DNA of 64,000 nt from Pirellulaceae bacterium (GCA_019636375.1 JAHBXS010000001.1:1178001-1242000); one strand, 5' to 3'; shown: positions 52,769 to 62,896, counted from the stretch's first letter. The notes: a model not told the origin generated them from the letters alone. Made by a program: numbers and translations.

Positions 52769-53016
52769 GAGTCATCGGCTCCGGATTCAGGTTGAGTTTG
52801 GGAGGCTGCCTCGTTGGCTCGCATCCGCTGGCCGGCGCGTTGGAGTTCGAAAAAGAGTTTCATCGCTCGTTCGAATTTTTCCATGCGTTGGCTGGGGGTG
52901 AGTTTGAGGTTTTCACGAATCAACGTGAGATCGAGCCCCTGCATGTAGTGTTCGTAGACTTCTTTCACGATTTTGATGCCTTGAGGGTTGAGGATTCGCG
53001 GAGGACAGGTTGCCAA
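52765..53016 (-). CDS. Small protein coupled to the nucleotidyltransferase gene
   Basis: 83 residues: ILNPQGIKIVKEVYEHYMQG, then SQRMEKFERAMKLFFELQRA and a flexible tail. The Arg/Glu-rich helix LTPSQRMEKFERAM is frequent in short proteins encoded next to small nucleotidyltransferases. It may be the partner (antitoxin or adaptor) of that protein; not proven. Overlaps it by ATGA. Confidence 0.6.
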   Translation of the reverse strand: MATCPPRILNPQGIKIVKEVYEHYMQGLDLTLIRENLKLTPSQRMEKFERAMKLFFELQRAGQRMRANEAASQTQPESGADDS

Positions 53017-53045
53017 CCTGGCCTACGTTCATTCAATTATAAACT

Positions 53046-54710
53046 TCAAACCATAACGCGGGGGCGTGTGAAATGGTCGGTTTTAGGAACAATGCCGAAA
53101 TGTTCGACGCGAAGTGAATAGTGTTTGTTGAACCAGTGAGAAATTTCTGCTTCAAAATCCGTGACCAAATCCTGTGCCGAATCGCTCGAATTATTGAGCC
53201 CCACGCAAAGGGTCCTCGCCTCAGCGGGGCCTTGCCATTCATTGTCCCGGATCACAAACCTGCCCCCCTTCATGACGATCGACGGCATTTGGAACATTTT
53301 TTCGATGTCAGCGTCGGGCGTATAGACCGTAATGTCCGCATCGGCACTCGGGCCAAGATGCCCCTTGTGCTCAAGCCCCAACAACCGAGCGGGACCGGCT
53401 CGGGTGATGATCGCGATTTCGGAGAGGGTGTATTCTCGATTGAGGCTGGCGATATCGCTTCGTTCACGCAAGGCAACAGGCATTTGCTCCAACATTTCAC
53501 GGCGACGCTCGCTGCTCATTAACAAGGCCATCAGTTGCGGGTAGGCTTGGAAACTTCCGCCGTTGGGATGGTCGGTGCTGAGAGCGATTTGCCACGGATT
53601 GCGGACCTTTAAAAACCACTTCAGCCCCGCGCTCCACTGCACGGCATTCAGCAAATTTTGATTGCGGTACTCGATGGGCGAAATCCCGCAACCCGATTCG
53701 ATTTCCGTGTCGCCAGAAAACCATTTACGGCGGTTGAGTTGGCCGAGAAAATGTCCAAGCGGTCCGTCACCGGTGAGACTAATTGTCTTGTCGAAAAGAA
53801 CCTGCCCCACATCGACGCTAAGTTGTGGATTGGCGTTGAGTTGATCGACAAGTTCATCGACTCGCGCGGTAATGTTCTCAGGTGAATCGCCACCGTAGCT
53901 GTGAAACTGGACATGAGCGAGGTGAGCCTGCATTCCGCCGATGATGCGCATCGTTTCCAGCGTGGTTTGCCAATTGCCGGGGAAGCCCAGATTGTTGCAA
54001 TGCAGATGGACCGGATGCGGCAGCCCAGCCGAGTTGGCCGCCGCCGCGAGCGTCTCAATCATTCGTCGAGGAGTGGTGTTGAAACCAACGATGGGCAAGT
54101 CCAAGTCGCTGGTCGTGCCATGCCGACCGGCCTTCCAGTTTTCTACCCCACCAGGGTTAACCAACTTCGGAGCGAATCCGCCACAACGTTTCAACAGCCA
54201 TTGCAAAAATCGAGTCGCTCCAGCAACATCACCTCGAGCGGATCGTTCCAGAAGGTAATGATGATTTCCGACCAGAACAAAGAACCCCACGTCAAGTCCC
54301 GCGAGATGCTCGAGCTCATGGTGAACATGCCGCGCGGCGAGCGGGGTGATCGCGGCGTCCATCACTGTGGTGTAACCCATCGCGAGATAACGTTGGGCCG
54401 CCTCGGCAAGTGTCGGGAGGAGGCGTTGGCCGCGAGAATCAATTCGGTCGTCGTCAGAGAAAGACGTAAACAATTCGGGGCTCATCCTCCGGGCCATGCC
54501 GATTTTTGGCCCGACAAGATGAGAGTGCATATCGACGCCGCCCGGAAAAATCAATTTGCCGGCAACATCAATTGACGCGAATTCGGATTTAACCGAATCA
54601 GGGGGCTCGGCAATGATCCTCCCGGTCTCAATCCAAACCGTTCGTACTTCGCCATCAATTTGGTTTGCCGGATCGTAAAGCCTTCCGCCATGAAGACAAA
54701 TTTTATCCAT
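53046..54710 (-). CDS. fhcA: Formylmethanofuran dehydrogenase subunit A-like protein (formyltransferase/hydrolase complex)
   Basis: 554 residues of the amidohydrolase superfamily: KICLHGGRLYDPANQIDG, VAGKLIFPGGVDMHSHLVGP (metal-binding H-x-H), and later ALSTDHPNGGSFQAYPQLMA with the conserved Asp. PKIGMARRMSPELF and GGVDMHSH are typical for FmdA/FhcA. In methylotrophs and planctomycetes FhcA is the hydrolase part of the H4MPT-linked formaldehyde oxidation complex, which frees formate from formyl-H4MPT/methanofuran. The other subunits (FhcB, C, D) are not in the window, so the complex would be completed from elsewhere. Confidence 0.88.
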   Translation of the reverse strand: MDKICLHGGRLYDPANQIDGEVRTVWIETGRIIAEPPDSVKSEFASIDVAGKLIFPGGVDMHSHLVGPKIGMARRMSPELFTSFSDDDRIDSRGQRLLPTLAEAAQRYLAMGYTTVMDAAITPLAARHVHHELEHLAGLDVGFFVLVGNHHYLLERSARGDVAGATRFLQWLLKRCGGFAPKLVNPGGVENWKAGRHGTTSDLDLPIVGFNTTPRRMIETLAAAANSAGLPHPVHLHCNNLGFPGNWQTTLETMRIIGGMQAHLAHVQFHSYGGDSPENITARVDELVDQLNANPQLSVDVGQVLFDKTISLTGDGPLGHFLGQLNRRKWFSGDTEIESGCGISPIEYRNQNLLNAVQWSAGLKWFLKVRNPWQIALSTDHPNGGSFQAYPQLMALLMSSERRREMLEQMPVALRERSDIASLNREYTLSEIAIITRAGPARLLGLEHKGHLGPSADADITVYTPDADIEKMFQMPSIVMKGGRFVIRDNEWQGPAEARTLCVGLNNSSDSAQDLVTDFEAEISHWFNKHYSLRVEHFGIVPKTDHFTRPRVMV

Positions 54711-54769
54711 GAAGCCCGTCGCTCGCCGTCAAGAATTTGATAAAAGCCGCCGAAGATGGCCGGTGCGGC

Positions 54770-55150
54770 TCACCTCGGTTTCGGTTTGCGAGCGGACTTT
54801 CGCGATGTCCGTCGTTTCACTGTGGCGGTTTCAATTGTACCAGCATTGTCCGATTCGGTTGGGGCCGAACCGACATCGGAAACAGAAACCGGGACAGAGT
54901 CGGCCTGTTTCTTAAGCACCGATTCGATGCGAATCCACATTTCGTCGATCAGTCGATAGTTATCGGCGATCCGACTGAGTTTGTTGGCAACTTCGGGACT
55001 TTGAGAGTGGACCGCGTGGGGATCGATTTCGATCTTGATCGGTTTGGGCTTTTTAAAGAGCATTTGAGAATGTGTGGGCATTTGAAAACGAGAAACTCTG
55101 ATGAAACGATACGTGCGTTCGAGTCCCTGAATCCGATAAGTCCCTTGCAT
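54770..55150 (-). CDS. Hypothetical protein
   Basis: Up to 126 residues; AGGGA lies near the chosen ATG at 55150, but starts at 55081 or 55063 are possible. The core KPKPIKIEIDPHAVHSQ and LSRIADNYRLIDEMWIRIES look coiled-coil-like; the tail is basic and Ala/Ser/Arg-rich (RRTSRKSARKPKPR). No family recognised. It lies upstream of fhcA on the same strand. Confidence 0.5.
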   Translation of the reverse strand: MQGTYRIQGLERTYRFIRVSRFQMPTHSQMLFKKPKPIKIEIDPHAVHSQSPEVANKLSRIADNYRLIDEMWIRIESVLKKQADSVPVSVSDVGSAPTESDNAGTIETATVKRRTSRKSARKPKPR

Positions 55151-55429
55151 TCTGACGATCCCTGATTTTACCCACCATTGCCGCTCCCGACCAGCCTTGC
55201 CGGAATAAACGTCACGTCTACCCGACGCTTTCGATGGCTTTTGCCGGTAAAAGGGGCAGTTTTTTGACCAGTTGCACCGAATGCAAGAGTTGCCAAGCAG
55301 GAATGGCAGAAATTGGATGTCGCCTCGCGGGAGGACGATAATTTTCGATGAACCCGAGTTGTAAGCCCGCCACCCGATGGCTTACGGAGTCATTTGTTCC
55401 CCGACCGTTACGATTGATCGAGACTGACT

Positions 55430-57190
55430 GTGCCAGGACCTTCGTCTAAAAAACGTCCCTTGTCGTTATCCCCGCCCACCGTGCTGGTGCGATGGACGAT
55501 GGTCCTAATGGTGTTTTCTTTGGGATTGGCGACGCTTGATTCATCGATAGCAAACGCCCAGGGATTTGGAGGGAATTCCAGCCGGCAGTCTGCGCCTGCG
55601 GGGTTTGGTCCTCAACGTTCGAACCTCTACCAAGGGGAAATGTCCCCGATCGCACCTCCATCTGGGAATCAACCTGCTCAACTACTCAATTACCTGACAC
55701 CTCCCTCAGGCGTAACGGCGAGGCCCGCAAGTTCCACGAGGCCAGACGAATCGATTCGCCCATGGCAAGACACCGATGGGCGCGAATCGATTGACGGATT
55801 GCTCGAACGGAATGCCGATCATTTTGGAACACGAGATTTCGTCACGCCGACCCAAGGTGGAACAGAAGTCATTCGGCAGCGCTACCCCGACGGTCAAATC
55901 CAAGTCGAACGGGAGATGATCCAAGACGCCGAAGGGAATTACCAAAACCACGGCTGGTGGCGACTCTACAATCAGTCGGGGCAGGTCATCGCGGATGGAA
56001 TTTTTGAACGTGGATTGATGGAGGGTCCTTGGAAACGCCTGCATAATCCCAATGAAGGAGGCATTTTTGCAGGGGCTCCGTTTAGTCTGTTTCAAGGACC
56101 ATTCTTATCGACGGCTACGTTCGAAAAAGGGAAACTCAACGGAGTTTGGCAAGTTCACGATCGCAGCCAACGTAAGGTCATGGAGATGACTTATCTCAAC
56201 GGCAAACGCCACGGCCCTGCGAATTGGTGGTTCCCCAATGGGAACAAGATGAGGGAAATGACTTTTCACAACGGCATGATCGATGGCAAACTCGTCGAAT
56301 GGGATTCGAACCAACGAATTGTCCGTGATGAAGAATTTATCGAAGGCCGCAAAGTGACGGTCGTGACCAGCGAGTTTCCCTCCGGCAAAAAGAAAACTCA
56401 ATTGCAATCGCTCGATGCCAAAATGGTACTCAGTGAGCCTGACGATTGGTGGGCAGCCAAACCGGCAAAGTACGAGCCCGAAGGAGAGCCTTATCGCTCG
56501 GGGCCTTTCGCCGCTTGGTATGAGAACGGGCAGTTGGAAATGCAAGGCCAATACATCGACGACAAACGCGAGGGTCAATTTATTTGGTGGCATTCGAATG
56601 GCCAAAAACGGGTCGTCGGACAATTCAAGGACGACCTCAAAGAAGGTAATTGGGTTTGGTGGCACCCCAATGGCATGAAGATGGCCGAAGGAAATTATCG
56701 TGAAGACCGCGAGGTTGGCCTCTGGCTCAAATGGGACGACAATGGAAAAATCATTGATCGCCGAAACCTTTCGGATGACGAACTTCCCGACCCCAAACGC
56801 AGTCCCGCCCAACTCCCTGGTCCCGTTAGTAACCAAGAAGTCCCCGTTCCAAAACTCGATGAGAAATCCGATGAATTACCGCGTCCGGATCGGGGCGACC
56901 CTCCCCTGGGTGGCAACCAAGGTGACGGAACTGAGACGGGGGAAAATGGTGGGATCGGCGACGCATTCGATCCGTTTCTTTTCAGCCAACCCCGCAAGAT
57001 TCCGCAACCTGGATTTTCCACCAGCCCTTTTCGCCCCCGTCATCAAAGATCCGACCAAATCGACGGCCCGCTGTTGCCTCCCACCAACTCGTCGCGCGCT
57101 ACTCAACCTGCCGGGCATCGCTCTGATTCTGCATTGAGCGAAAGCCCCGACGAGCTCTTGCAACGTCTCTTCCGCGACGATCTAAATTGA
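55430..57190 (+). CDS. Exported MORN_2/YwqK-repeat protein
   Basis: 586 residues, GTG start at 55430. A signal sequence ends about residue 45 (MVFSLGLATLDSSIANAQG). The middle part (130-440) is made of MORN_2 repeats, each G-x-W-x-x-x-x-x-N-G-x-x-x-x-x-G: EGPWKRLHNPNEG, NGVWQVHDRSQRK, HGPANWWFPNGNKMREM, EGQFIWWHSNGQK, EGNWVWWHPNGMKMAEG and VGLWLKWDDNGK. YwqK-type proteins are annotated as antitoxins, but this exported form with a proline/glutamate-rich tail is more likely a surface or envelope scaffold. It is a single gene 300 bases before the cbb3 operon. Confidence 0.78.
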   Translation: MPGPSSKKRPLSLSPPTVLVRWTMVLMVFSLGLATLDSSIANAQGFGGNSSRQSAPAGFGPQRSNLYQGEMSPIAPPSGNQPAQLLNYLTPPSGVTARPASSTRPDESIRPWQDTDGRESIDGLLERNADHFGTRDFVTPTQGGTEVIRQRYPDGQIQVEREMIQDAEGNYQNHGWWRLYNQSGQVIADGIFERGLMEGPWKRLHNPNEGGIFAGAPFSLFQGPFLSTATFEKGKLNGVWQVHDRSQRKVMEMTYLNGKRHGPANWWFPNGNKMREMTFHNGMIDGKLVEWDSNQRIVRDEEFIEGRKVTVVTSEFPSGKKKTQLQSLDAKMVLSEPDDWWAAKPAKYEPEGEPYRSGPFAAWYENGQLEMQGQYIDDKREGQFIWWHSNGQKRVVGQFKDDLKEGNWVWWHPNGMKMAEGNYREDREVGLWLKWDDNGKIIDRRNLSDDELPDPKRSPAQLPGPVSNQEVPVPKLDEKSDELPRPDRGDPPLGGNQGDGTETGENGGIGDAFDPFLFSQPRKIPQPGFSTSPFRPRHQRSDQIDGPLLPPTNSSRATQPAGHRSDSALSESPDELLQRLFRDDLN

Positions 57191-57492
57191 CTTTTCCCTG
57201 TCGGGTTGCTGTGCGATTCTGCGCGCTCTTGACTGCCCGAACCGCACACTAAATGAAGTCGAGAATCGCGTACGACTTGTTTTAAAGGTTTCCGACCGTG
57301 CCCATTTTTGGCAATTCGTGTCAAACGGTCGCAAGCTGTGTCATTGGCACCCGGATTGCCTCTTATGTGCGTTTTCAGTTTTTGTTGATTTGTTAAACTA
57401 ATCGACAGTACCACGATGGCTGGTTCCCGATTTGGAAGGAGCTAACGAGTGGCGTCATAGGTCGAGAAGCAGAATAGCCGAGGAGTTTGCTG
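57191..57492. other. Leader region of the cbb3 oxidase operon
   Basis: 300 bases that should hold the promoter. I looked for an FNR/ANR box (TTGAT-N4-ATCAA) and found none that is convincing. The ribosome site GAGGAG lies eight bases before the ccoNO ATG. Confidence 0.5.
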
Positions 57493-59859
57493 ATGGTTGA
57501 GGACAAGGCCGGAGTTGTCTTGGAGAACGGAGTTCAGGGTGGAGCGCAGGATGGCCATTTGGAGTCGTTTACTTACGACGACAAGATTGTGCGCATGTTC
57601 GCACTGGCGACGTTGGGCTGGGGGATCGTCGCTTTTTTGGTGGGGCTGATTGTTGCCCTTTTGCTCGTCTTGCCTCAATTGTCGCTTTGCTTGCCTTATT
57701 TTACCTTCGGCAGATTGCGTCCGCTACACACAAACGCCGCGATATTTGCGTTTGCGGGAAATGCAGTCTTCGCGGCGGTCTATTACTCAACACAGCGACT
57801 GTGCAAGGCGCGAATGTGGAGCGACACGCTGAGCCATCTCCATTTCTGGGGTTGGCAGTTGATCATTGTCTCGGCGGCGATTACCCTTCCCTTGGGAATC
57901 ACGCAAAGTAAAGAATATGCCGAACTCGAATGGCCTATCGATATTTTGATCGCCTTGGTTTGGGTCGGATTCTTCGGAGTCAATTTCTTCATGACTCTGA
58001 TTAAACGGCGCGAACGGCACATGTATGTCGCGTTGTGGTTTTACATCGCGACGATTGTCACGGTCGCGTTGCTGCATGTGTTCAATAACCTGGTAGTCCC
58101 AGCCGGGCTATTCAAAAGCTATCCAATCTATGCGGGTGTCCAAGACGCCTTTATGCAATGGTGGTACGGTCACAACGCGGTGGCTTTTTTCTTGACGACC
58201 CCATTTTTGGGCTTGATGTATTACTTCCTGCCCAAGGCGGCGGAGCGACCGGTTTTTTCGTACAAGCTCAGTATCGTTCACTTCTGGTCAATCGTGTTCA
58301 TCTACATTTGGGCTGGCCCGCACCATTTGCACTACACGGCTACGCCCGCTTGGGCTCAGTCGCTGGGGATGGTGTTTTCACTGATGTTGTGGATGCCGTC
58401 TTGGGGTGGCATGATTAACGGACTGTTGACACTGCGGGGGGCGTGGCATCGCGTGGCGACCGATCCGGTTTTGAAATTTTTCGTGGTGGGCATTACGTTT
58501 TATGGCATGTCGACATTCGAAGGCCCGATGCTCTCGATCAAGAGTGTCAACGCTCTGTCGCATTACACCGACTGGACCATCGCGCACGTTCACTCCGGTG
58601 CTCTGGGGTGGAATGGGTTCATGACGTTCGGGATGTTGTATTGGTTACTACCAAGAATTTTCCAAACGAAGCTTTACAGCGTCAAACTCGCAACGTGGCA
58701 TTTCTGGGTCGCCACGATTGGAATGTTGTTGTACATTGTCCCGATTTATGTGGCCGGTTTGACTCAAGGCCTGATGTGGCGAGCATTTAATCCTGACGGA
58801 AGTGGTCTGCTTTATGGCCAGTTCATTGAAACGGTTCGAGTTCTCAATCCAATGTGGTGGGCTCGGGCAATCGGTGGAACCTTGTATCTCGGTGGGGCCT
58901 TGATCATGGCCTACAATTACTACATGACTTGGCGGTCTCGTCCTGCAAAGTATGACGAACCAGTATTCCGAGCTGCTCCGTTAGCTCCGACTTTTGTCGA
59001 TCCTCCCGTACCGCAACCGCGTATCGATGGCGTTTTGGAAATTGGCAAAAAACTGGATGTATGGGAGCAATTCCATTGGCATCGCGTTTGGGAACGTTTG
59101 CCGGTCCGGTTCACCGTGTGGGTGGTGATCGCTGTGGTCGTGGCTTCGGCTTTCGAAATGATTCCAACCTTCATGATCCGCACCAATATTCCCCAAACGG
59201 GGGCATTTGCGCCGTATACACCTTTGGAACTATATGGTCGCGACGTCTACATTTCCGAGGGATGTTACAATTGTCACTCGCAGATGATTCGTCCCATGTT
59301 TGCAGAAACGGAACGGTACGGAGATTACTCCAAGCCGCACGAGTTTGTGCACGACCGCCCATTTCAGTGGGGATCGCGACGCATCGGACCAGATTTGGCA
59401 CGGGAGGGATCCAAGCAAAGCAACCTATGGCACATCCAGCATTTCTGGAAGCCCGAAGAAGGCTCCCCGATGCCGGCCTACCAATATTTGTTCTTTGACA
59501 AGGCGGATTACAAATCGATTCCGGCACGGGTCAAGGCTGTCTCAGCACTGGGTTCGAAGTACGATCCAGATGTGATGGCCGATCCTGCCGAACACGCTCG
59601 GGCTCAAGCTCGTTGGATCGTGGAAGACCTGCTGGCTCAAAACGGCCCGGATCGGACTTTTTACAATCCTGACGATGCAAATAACCCAAAAGAAAAAGAC
59701 GACCCCAAGAAATCTGTGATGCTGGAAGATTCCAAGGTCATCGCGTTGATTGCCTACATGCAACGTTTAGGGCTCGATGTCAGTCCCTATCCGCCGGTTG
59801 ATACGGGGGAAACGGGTGATGAAAGGGCTCAATCGAATGAAGACCTTCCGTTGAATTAA
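57493..59859 (+). CDS. ccoNO: Cytochrome cbb3 oxidase, fused subunits I and II (CcoNO)
   Basis: Terminal oxidase that reduces oxygen to water with high affinity and pumps protons. The first 500 residues are CcoN, with about twelve helices and conserved His ligands: [53 protein letters not shown] and [18 protein letters not shown]. After a linker a CcoO domain follows, beginning with one membrane helix (about 540), [20 protein letters not shown] with haem motif CYNCH, and [20 protein letters not shown]. 789 residues in one frame is the fused form found in several phyla. Start ATG 57493 after GAGGAG. First gene of the operon. Confidence 0.95.
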   Translation: MVEDKAGVVLENGVQGGAQDGHLESFTYDDKIVRMFALATLGWGIVAFLVGLIVALLLVLPQLSLCLPYFTFGRLRPLHTNAAIFAFAGNAVFAAVYYSTQRLCKARMWSDTLSHLHFWGWQLIIVSAAITLPLGITQSKEYAELEWPIDILIALVWVGFFGVNFFMTLIKRRERHMYVALWFYIATIVTVALLHVFNNLVVPAGLFKSYPIYAGVQDAFMQWWYGHNAVAFFLTTPFLGLMYYFLPKAAERPVFSYKLSIVHFWSIVFIYIWAGPHHLHYTATPAWAQSLGMVFSLMLWMPSWGGMINGLLTLRGAWHRVATDPVLKFFVVGITFYGMSTFEGPMLSIKSVNALSHYTDWTIAHVHSGALGWNGFMTFGMLYWLLPRIFQTKLYSVKLATWHFWVATIGMLLYIVPIYVAGLTQGLMWRAFNPDGSGLLYGQFIETVRVLNPMWWARAIGGTLYLGGALIMAYNYYMTWRSRPAKYDEPVFRAAPLAPTFVDPPVPQPRIDGVLEIGKKLDVWEQFHWHRVWERLPVRFTVWVVIAVVVASAFEMIPTFMIRTNIPQTGAFAPYTPLELYGRDVYISEGCYNCHSQMIRPMFAETERYGDYSKPHEFVHDRPFQWGSRRIGPDLAREGSKQSNLWHIQHFWKPEEGSPMPAYQYLFFDKADYKSIPARVKAVSALGSKYDPDVMADPAEHARAQARWIVEDLLAQNGPDRTFYNPDDANNPKEKDDPKKSVMLEDSKVIALIAYMQRLGLDVSPYPPVDTGETGDERAQSNEDLPLN

Positions 59860-59879
59860 ATTCAAGCAGGAGACGATCA

Positions 59880-60056
59880 ATGATTAAGAAAATTTTATCT
59901 GGGACCGACCTGACGATTTTTTCAGAAATCGGTCTGGTGATTTTTCTCGGAGTATTTATCGCCGTCAGTTGGCGGGCACTGCGGATGCGTCGCGAGGATA
60001 CAACCCGCAATGCTGCAATTGTTTTGAATGACTTGCCACAGGAGGAAGTTCGTTGA
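59880..60056 (+). CDS. ccoQ: Cytochrome cbb3 oxidase small subunit CcoQ
   Basis: 58 residues with one transmembrane helix (GLVIFLGVFIAVSWRALRM) and a charged C-terminal tail, the size and layout of CcoQ, which stabilises the complex. Starts 20 bases after ccoNO behind AGGAG. Its stop overlaps the TTG start of ccoP. Confidence 0.85.
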   Translation: MIKKILSGTDLTIFSEIGLVIFLGVFIAVSWRALRMRREDTTRNAAIVLNDLPQEEVR

Positions 60057-60661
60057 GTTCGCAAAAAGATTTATTGTCCGATCATGCATACGATGGAATT
60101 CAGGAATACGACAATCCGCTCCCCGGTTGGTGGAAATGGCTGTTTGTATTGACATGCATTTTTTCCGTCGTGTACTGGGTATATTTCCACTCTGGAGTCG
60201 ATGGACGCGGGATTCATGCTGAGTACGATCGGCATGTGGCTCAGGTGATGCTTGAACGATTCGGGGATATCGGAGTTCTGGAAGCAACCGAAGAGCAACT
60301 GCTGGCTGCGATGTATGATCCCGAATTTGATAAGTATCTCAAAGTTGGCGAATCAACCTTCAAGACCAACTGCGTTCAATGTCATGGAGTTGCTGGAGAA
60401 GGGGGTGTTGGACCTAACATGACCGACGACCACTACAAAACCATCAAAGAGTTAACCGACATCGTTCGGGTGATCGAAAACGGTGCGGCCAACGGAGCAA
60501 TGCCTCCATGGAAGACCCGTTTCAGTCATCCGAATGTCACCATTTTGACGGCTGCTTACGTGGCAAAAATGAGGGGCACGAACGTTGCTGGCGGCAAGTC
60601 CCCCGAAGGGACCGTGATTCCGCCTTGGCCAAAATATGTGCCACAGCCTAAGGACAATTGA
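60053..60661 (+). CDS. ccoP: Cytochrome cbb3 oxidase subunit III, mono-haem (CcoP)
   Basis: 202 residues. A conserved N-terminal anchor (NPLPGWWKWLFVLTCIFSVV, residues 21-40) is followed by one cytochrome c domain with CVQCH at 107-111 and the axial Met in GAMPPWKTRF. Textbook CcoP has two haem domains and about 300 residues; the second domain is absent and the frame closes normally, so this is a one-haem type. Start is TTG at 60053, overlapping the ccoQ stop; GGAGGAAG sits just before it. It passes electrons to CcoO. Confidence 0.9.
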   Translation: MSSQKDLLSDHAYDGIQEYDNPLPGWWKWLFVLTCIFSVVYWVYFHSGVDGRGIHAEYDRHVAQVMLERFGDIGVLEATEEQLLAAMYDPEFDKYLKVGESTFKTNCVQCHGVAGEGGVGPNMTDDHYKTIKELTDIVRVIENGAANGAMPPWKTRFSHPNVTILTAAYVAKMRGTNVAGGKSPEGTVIPPWPKYVPQPKDN

Positions 60662-60739
60662 CAGAAGGTTCACCGAACTGCGATTTTTTGAGCTTAGACT
60701 CCGTTTCTTGATATGCCCGATTTGCGTCGCGCTTATCAC

Positions 60740-60884
60740 GTAGCGGAAGTCGTCATGGCTTTCGTGGCGTCATGACTTTCGTGGCGTCAAGAAGGGTGGA
60801 GTAAGCGAACGAAAGTCTTGACAACTTCCGCTACTTATCTACGAAAACACAAAAATTCATTAAGTCGCTGACCGCTTCCGCTAC
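60740..60884. repeat. Inverted and direct short repeats
   Basis: GTAGCGGAAGT at 60740-60750 is complementary to ACTTCCGCTAC at 60824-60834, and a further GCTTCCGCTAC lies at 60874-60884. Inside, CTTTCGTGGCGTCA occurs twice, at about 60759 and 60776. It sits between ccoP and ccoG and may act as a terminator/attenuator or be a mobile repeat; AGCGGAAGT-type repeats are common between planctomycete genes. Confidence 0.7.
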
Positions 60885-60915
60885 GGGATACACGTCCGAG
60901 CACTGAATTACATTT

Positions 60916-62307
60916 ATGAATGATGCGTTATTAAAACCCGAAGAACAAGTTCTCTCGACACTTCGCGGAGACGGGACGCGGCGTTGGCTAAAACCGAAGC
61001 TGAGTCGCGGTACATTTTTGTTCTGGCGTCGAGTTGTCGCCTATTTCTTGATCTTGTTGTTTACCGCGTTGCCGTTTATCAAGATTGCGGGCAAGCCCGC
61101 GATATTGCTGGACATCCCTGCCCGTCGTTTTACGATTTTCGGCTACACGTTTCTGCCGACGGACACACTATTTTTGGCGCTGTTCATGGTCGGAGTGGTG
61201 CTGACAATTTTTTTGATTACGGCACTGTTCGGTCGAGTATGGTGCGGCTGGGCTTGTCCGCAAACCGTGTACATGGAGTTTTTGTTCCGCCCCATCGAGC
61301 GATTCTTTGATGGCACATCAGGCCGTGGCGGGGAGCCTCGAAAGGAACGACCGCCCTGGCTTAAGGCTCTCAAATATCCATTTTATATTTTGGCCTGTTT
61401 CTATTTGGCCAATACGTTCTTGGCCTACTTCGTGGGGGTCGAAACCTTGATGCAGTGGGTTCAACAATCTCCGCTGAAGCATCCCGTTCCTTTTTTGATC
61501 ATGGGGTTTGTGACCGTAGCCATGATGTTGGACTTTGGATTTTTCCGCGAACAAGTCTGCATCATCATGTGCCCCTACGGAAGGTTTCAGTCAGTTTTGT
61601 TGGACAAGGCGTCATTGATTGTCAGCTACGATTCCGCGCGCGGTGAACCACGAGGAAAACTCAAGAAGAAAGGGGGCGAGTTACCTGTCTTAGGAGACTG
61701 CATCGACTGCGGGAACTGCGTGACGACTTGCCCAACAGGTATCGACATTCGCCAAGGCTTACAAATGGAGTGCATTGGTTGCACCCAGTGTATCGATGCC
61801 TGCAATACCGTGATGGCCAAACTCAATCGGCCTCCTGACTTGATCCGCTACAGCAATCAGATGCGGGACCAAGGAGCCTCGACTAGTCTATTTCGTCCCC
61901 GGGTCGTGTTGTACCCGCTGCTGTTGCTGATGATTGCGTCAATGTTCGGTTATTTGATGCTGAACAAACTGACGTTTAACGCGACGTTGTTGCGTCCGCG
62001 TGGAAATCCGTTTACGTTAGTCGAGGAGAACCAAGTTGTTCGCAATATGATTCAGGTAAAATTGGTCAACCGAACTGAAAACGAGATGGCGTTTAAATTG
62101 TCAGTGATTGAACCGACAGGGGCGACGTTGTCGGTTAAAGAACCAGAGGTCAAATTGTCCTCTGAAGAAATGGCGACCTTTAATTTGGAAATCCTGGCAC
62201 CCCGTTCCGTGTTCCGGGCCGGACGTAGCCCCCTTAAAATCAAGGCAGAAAACGAATCGGGCGAAGCGATGATCCTGAAAATGGACCTTGCCGGCCCCTT
62301 TAATTGA
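60916..62307 (+). CDS. ccoG: Cytochrome cbb3 accessory protein CcoG (RdxA/FixG)
   Basis: 463 residues. Needed for copper handling in cbb3 assembly. Helices at about 35-55 and 75-105, then VWCGWACPQTVYMEFLFRP, the FixG hallmark. Further on a ferredoxin domain with two clusters: GDCIDCGNCVTTCPTGIDI and MECIGCTQCIDACNTVMAK (around 255-300). A C-terminal immunoglobulin-like domain closes the protein (VKLVNRTENEMAFKLSV). ATG at 60916. It follows a 250-base gap with repeats. Confidence 0.93.
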   Translation: MNDALLKPEEQVLSTLRGDGTRRWLKPKLSRGTFLFWRRVVAYFLILLFTALPFIKIAGKPAILLDIPARRFTIFGYTFLPTDTLFLALFMVGVVLTIFLITALFGRVWCGWACPQTVYMEFLFRPIERFFDGTSGRGGEPRKERPPWLKALKYPFYILACFYLANTFLAYFVGVETLMQWVQQSPLKHPVPFLIMGFVTVAMMLDFGFFREQVCIIMCPYGRFQSVLLDKASLIVSYDSARGEPRGKLKKKGGELPVLGDCIDCGNCVTTCPTGIDIRQGLQMECIGCTQCIDACNTVMAKLNRPPDLIRYSNQMRDQGASTSLFRPRVVLYPLLLLMIASMFGYLMLNKLTFNATLLRPRGNPFTLVEENQVVRNMIQVKLVNRTENEMAFKLSVIEPTGATLSVKEPEVKLSSEEMATFNLEILAPRSVFRAGRSPLKIKAENESGEAMILKMDLAGPFN

Positions 62308-62329
62308 TTAATCACAAGGCGTAACAACC

Positions 62330-62869
62330 ATGAACACCAATGATGCCAATCTGGAACCAAGTTCCGAATCTCTCCGCGAGCGCGAGGCGTTTGCAAAGAT
62401 GATGTGGCTCGGTGGAATCGTGGCTTTTTTTGGAGTCCAAGCCGTCATCTGGGCGATTGCGATTTGGATCACTCATTCCGATCCGTCCCATGCGGTAGCT
62501 CCTGAATACAACAATCCCAACCAAACTTGGGAAAACAAACGCGATCTTATCAAAGCCAGCGAACAGTTAGGCTGGACGACAAAACTTACGCCGCTCGTCG
62601 GCAAGAATTCCGCTGGCGAACCAAATCTCGAATTGCAGATTTTGGATCGCGAAGGGGAACCGGTGGTTGGCGGGGTCGTGTCGGTGCGGGCCTTTCAAAG
62701 AGCCCAGGCCGGATTAGCCAGCGAACTGTTGCTCAATGAATCGGAGCCAGGACGGTATACAGGGAGCCTTAATTTTTCCGCCAAGGGATATTGGCAGTTC
62801 GAAGTCAAGGCGTCACGGGGAGACGACATTTTTATCGAGACGCTCATCTTGCCGTTAGGCGTTTCGTAA
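62330..62869 (+). CDS. ccoH: FixH/CcoH family protein
   Basis: 179 residues. One N-terminal helix (MWLGGIVAFFGVQAVIWAIA) and a periplasmic beta-sandwich with AVAPEYNNPNQTW, QILDREGEPVVGGVVSVRA and SAKGYWQFEVKASRGDD. CcoH/FixH helps assemble the cbb3 complex. It starts 22 bases after ccoG. Confidence 0.82.
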   Translation: MNTNDANLEPSSESLREREAFAKMMWLGGIVAFFGVQAVIWAIAIWITHSDPSHAVAPEYNNPNQTWENKRDLIKASEQLGWTTKLTPLVGKNSAGEPNLELQILDREGEPVVGGVVSVRAFQRAQAGLASELLLNESEPGRYTGSLNFSAKGYWQFEVKASRGDDIFIETLILPLGVS

Positions 62870-62896
62870 TTTTAAGATTCATGTAAGGATCTTCAC

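Noticed and set aside
57191..57492. FNR-type operator before the cbb3 operon
   Set aside because: TTGATTTGTTAAACTAATCGA at about 57383 has the wrong spacing and half-site for TTGAT-N4-ATCAA.
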